Assembly (NCBI GenBank): GCA_964539415.1
Contig: CAZIID010000035.1
Location: 1-6,383, forward strand
Origin: CAYQFQ01 sp964539415
GTDB lineage: Bacteria; Patescibacteriota; Minisyncoccia; Phycocordibacterales; GWA1-40-21
DNA length: 6,383 nucleotides
Direction: 5' to 3'
Shown here: piece by piece, positions 5,900-6,383 of the stretch
Layout: every line of letters starts with the position of its first letter
Numbering within the stretch: position 1 is the stretch's first letter
Notes under the pieces: model-generated
Told to the model about the DNA's origin: nothing
Databases searched by the model: none
Seen by the model: the letters and a program-made list of their open reading frames with translations, nothing else
Position numbers and translations under genes: made by a program

Positions 5900-5908
5900 A
5901 TTATATCA
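5900..5908 (-). promoter_or_regulatory. Predicted extended -10 promoter of the DUF1566-like gene
   Basis: Minus strand TGATATAAT (5908-5900), preceded by TA: a perfect -10 with the TGn extension. The -35 position is occupied by a TA dinucleotide run and has no TTGACA-like box. The expected start is near 5893, about 40 nt before the ATG. Confidence 0.6.
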
Positions 5909-5913
5909 TAAGT

Positions 5914-5930
5914 TATATATATATATATAT
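5914..5930. repeat. TA dinucleotide run (17 nt)
   Basis: Uninterrupted alternating T and A directly upstream of the extended -10 of the DUF1566-like gene, covering the -35 region. Such runs can change length by slippage. Confidence 0.9.
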
Positions 5931-5944
5931 TGAATGGTGTGGAT

Positions 5945-5981
5945 AAGTTTTACTTGGACACCGAGTGTCCAAGTAGAGCTT
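5945..5981. repeat. Long perfect hairpin upstream of the DUF1566-like gene
   Basis: TACTTGGACAC (5951-5961) pairs perfectly with GTGTCCAAGTA (5965-5975) around the loop CGA. Counting two G-T pairs the stem extends to 17 bp (5945-5961 with 5965-5981). There is no U tract on either strand, so it is not a standard terminator. It lies between the promoter and repeat element R and may be another dispersed palindrome. Confidence 0.7.
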
Positions 5982-5986
5982 TGGTT

Positions 5987-6174
5987 CGTCTTTGCGAGTG
6001 AGGTATTCCGAACGTGGCAAACCATCTTAAAATAGTATAAGCCTGCCTGCGCAGGCAGGTATAAGAAAGAACTGGATTGCCCGCCCGGATGAATCCGTTC
6101 GGACGCCCGCCCGAACGACTGATATGAATATTTCGTTCACTCGGGCAGGGGCTTCGTATTCACTCGCAATGACG
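5987..6174. repeat. Palindromic MITE-like repeat element R, inverted relative to L
   Basis: Its terminal inverted repeats are CGTCTTTGCGAGTGA (5987-6001) and TCACTCGCAATGACG (6160-6174), 14/15 matched. Read in reverse it matches element L in two blocks: 6058-6080 with 5009-5031 (21/23 identical, the GCAATCCAG...TTATACC block) and 6017-6047 with 5066-5102 (the GGCAGGCT...TTTTAAGATGG block, identical but for two bases and a 6-nt gap). The central hairpin differs: here it is the 18-bp perfect palindrome CCTGCCTGCGCAGGCAGG (6042-6059). An open minus-strand frame across this area is translated repeat, not a gene. Confidence 0.85.
6081..6150. repeat. 70-bp GC-rich palindromic insertion inside element R
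   Basis: Compared with element L, where GGATTGC runs straight into TTCG, element R has 70 extra GC-rich bases flanked by GC on both sides (6079-6080 and 6151-6152). The ends are roughly inverted (CCCGCCCGGATGAA against the complement of TTCACTCGGGCAGGG). The interior holds further dyads such as TTCGG/CCGAA. It looks like one small palindrome nested in another. Confidence 0.6.
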
Positions 6175-6192
6175 GAGGAGAAAGAGATTGGA

Positions 6193-6352
6193 CTTTTGCC
6201 TATTTTGAAATTAAATACAAGGCAACAAAAAACCACTAAATTTAGTGGTTTTTTTCTTATAACTATTAGGATTTTTGCCAGAGTTTGAGGCGCGAGCGAG
6301 TATCGCAAATGTCTTTTGCCTATTTTGAAATGAAATACGAGGCAACAAAAAA
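6193..6352. repeat. Pair of 40-bp direct repeats, 120 bp apart
   Basis: Copies at 6193-6232 and 6313-6352 differ at two of 40 positions. Each starts CTTTTGCCTATTTTGAAAT and ends AGGCAACAAAAAA, and each can fold by TTGCCT/AGGCAA. On the minus strand each lies directly behind a T run: copy one follows the terminator stem at 6227-6254, and copy two follows GTGGATTTTTTTG. No gene is seen in the final 530 bases of the window. Confidence 0.85.
6227..6254. terminator. Symmetric terminator hairpin at the right end
   Basis: AAAAAACCACTAAA (6227-6240) is the exact complement of TTTAGTGGTTTTTT (6241-6254). A 12-bp stem with an AATT loop gives U tracts on both strands. It probably ends transcripts from a minus-strand gene beyond the window, or serves both directions. 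Confidence 0.75.
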
Positions 6353-6383
6353 ATCCACGACTAAAATGCAAGTCTTGTTCCCC

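Noticed and set aside
4986..6174. CRISPR array or classical insertion sequence around the DUF1566-like gene
   Set aside because: There are no regularly spaced identical repeats with unique spacers, no transposase frame and no clear target-site duplications; the repeats are two inverted, diverged elements.
6027..6371. Minus-strand open frame of 114 residues at the right end
   Set aside because: It runs through element R, a terminator and both 40-bp repeats, giving the repeated phrase CCLVF-FKIGK. It has no ribosome site, and its content is explained by repeats.

Overview
The window is AT-rich bacterial DNA, and all five genes I can support lie on the minus strand, so transcription runs from high to low coordinates. 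In that order they are: a small secreted or anchored protein with a DUF1566/FGE-like domain (5851 to 5207), a DUF1189-like membrane protein (4872 to 4021), elongation factor G (fusA, 3863 to 1704), an unrecognised 185-residue basic protein (1323 to 766) and the first 152 residues of elongation factor Tu (tuf, 457 to 1, running off the window). The fusA-to-tuf order echoes the str operon, but the ribosomal genes rpsL and rpsG are not next to fusA, and an unknown gene sits between fusA and tuf. The low GC, scattered translation genes, general lack of Shine-Dalgarno sites, an EF-Tu with an unusual switch I loop, and the DUF1189 and DUF1566-like proteins together suggest a Candidate Phyla Radiation (Patescibacteria/Parcubacteria-like) genome. 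That assignment is inference, not proof.

The genes look like separate transcription units rather than one operon. Each has a plausible promoter in the gap upstream, and each complete gene is followed by a hairpin terminator or by a gap containing one. Three promoters (for the 185-residue protein, the DUF1189-like protein and the DUF1566-like protein) share the same nine-base extended -10 element, TGATATAAT. Those of tuf and fusA are TTGCCT-N17-TATATT and TTGCTT-N17-TATTCT. Only the 185-residue gene has a visible Shine-Dalgarno site. tuf has a leader of about 210 nt with several hairpins.

The gaps are rich in small repeats. Region 1399-1703, downstream of fusA, holds three 39-bp direct repeats and two strong terminator hairpins. 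The DUF1566-like gene lies between two related palindromic MITE-like elements in opposite orientation (4986-5131 and 5987-6174). The right-hand one carries an extra GC-rich 70-bp palindromic insertion. The last 200 bases hold two 38/40-identical direct repeats spaced 120 bp apart, the first of them abutting a terminator.

I see no RNA gene, CRISPR array, phage gene or transposase. The main points of interest are the EF-Tu switch I sequence, the inverted repeat pair around the secreted-protein gene, the structured tuf leader and the shared promoter and terminator designs.
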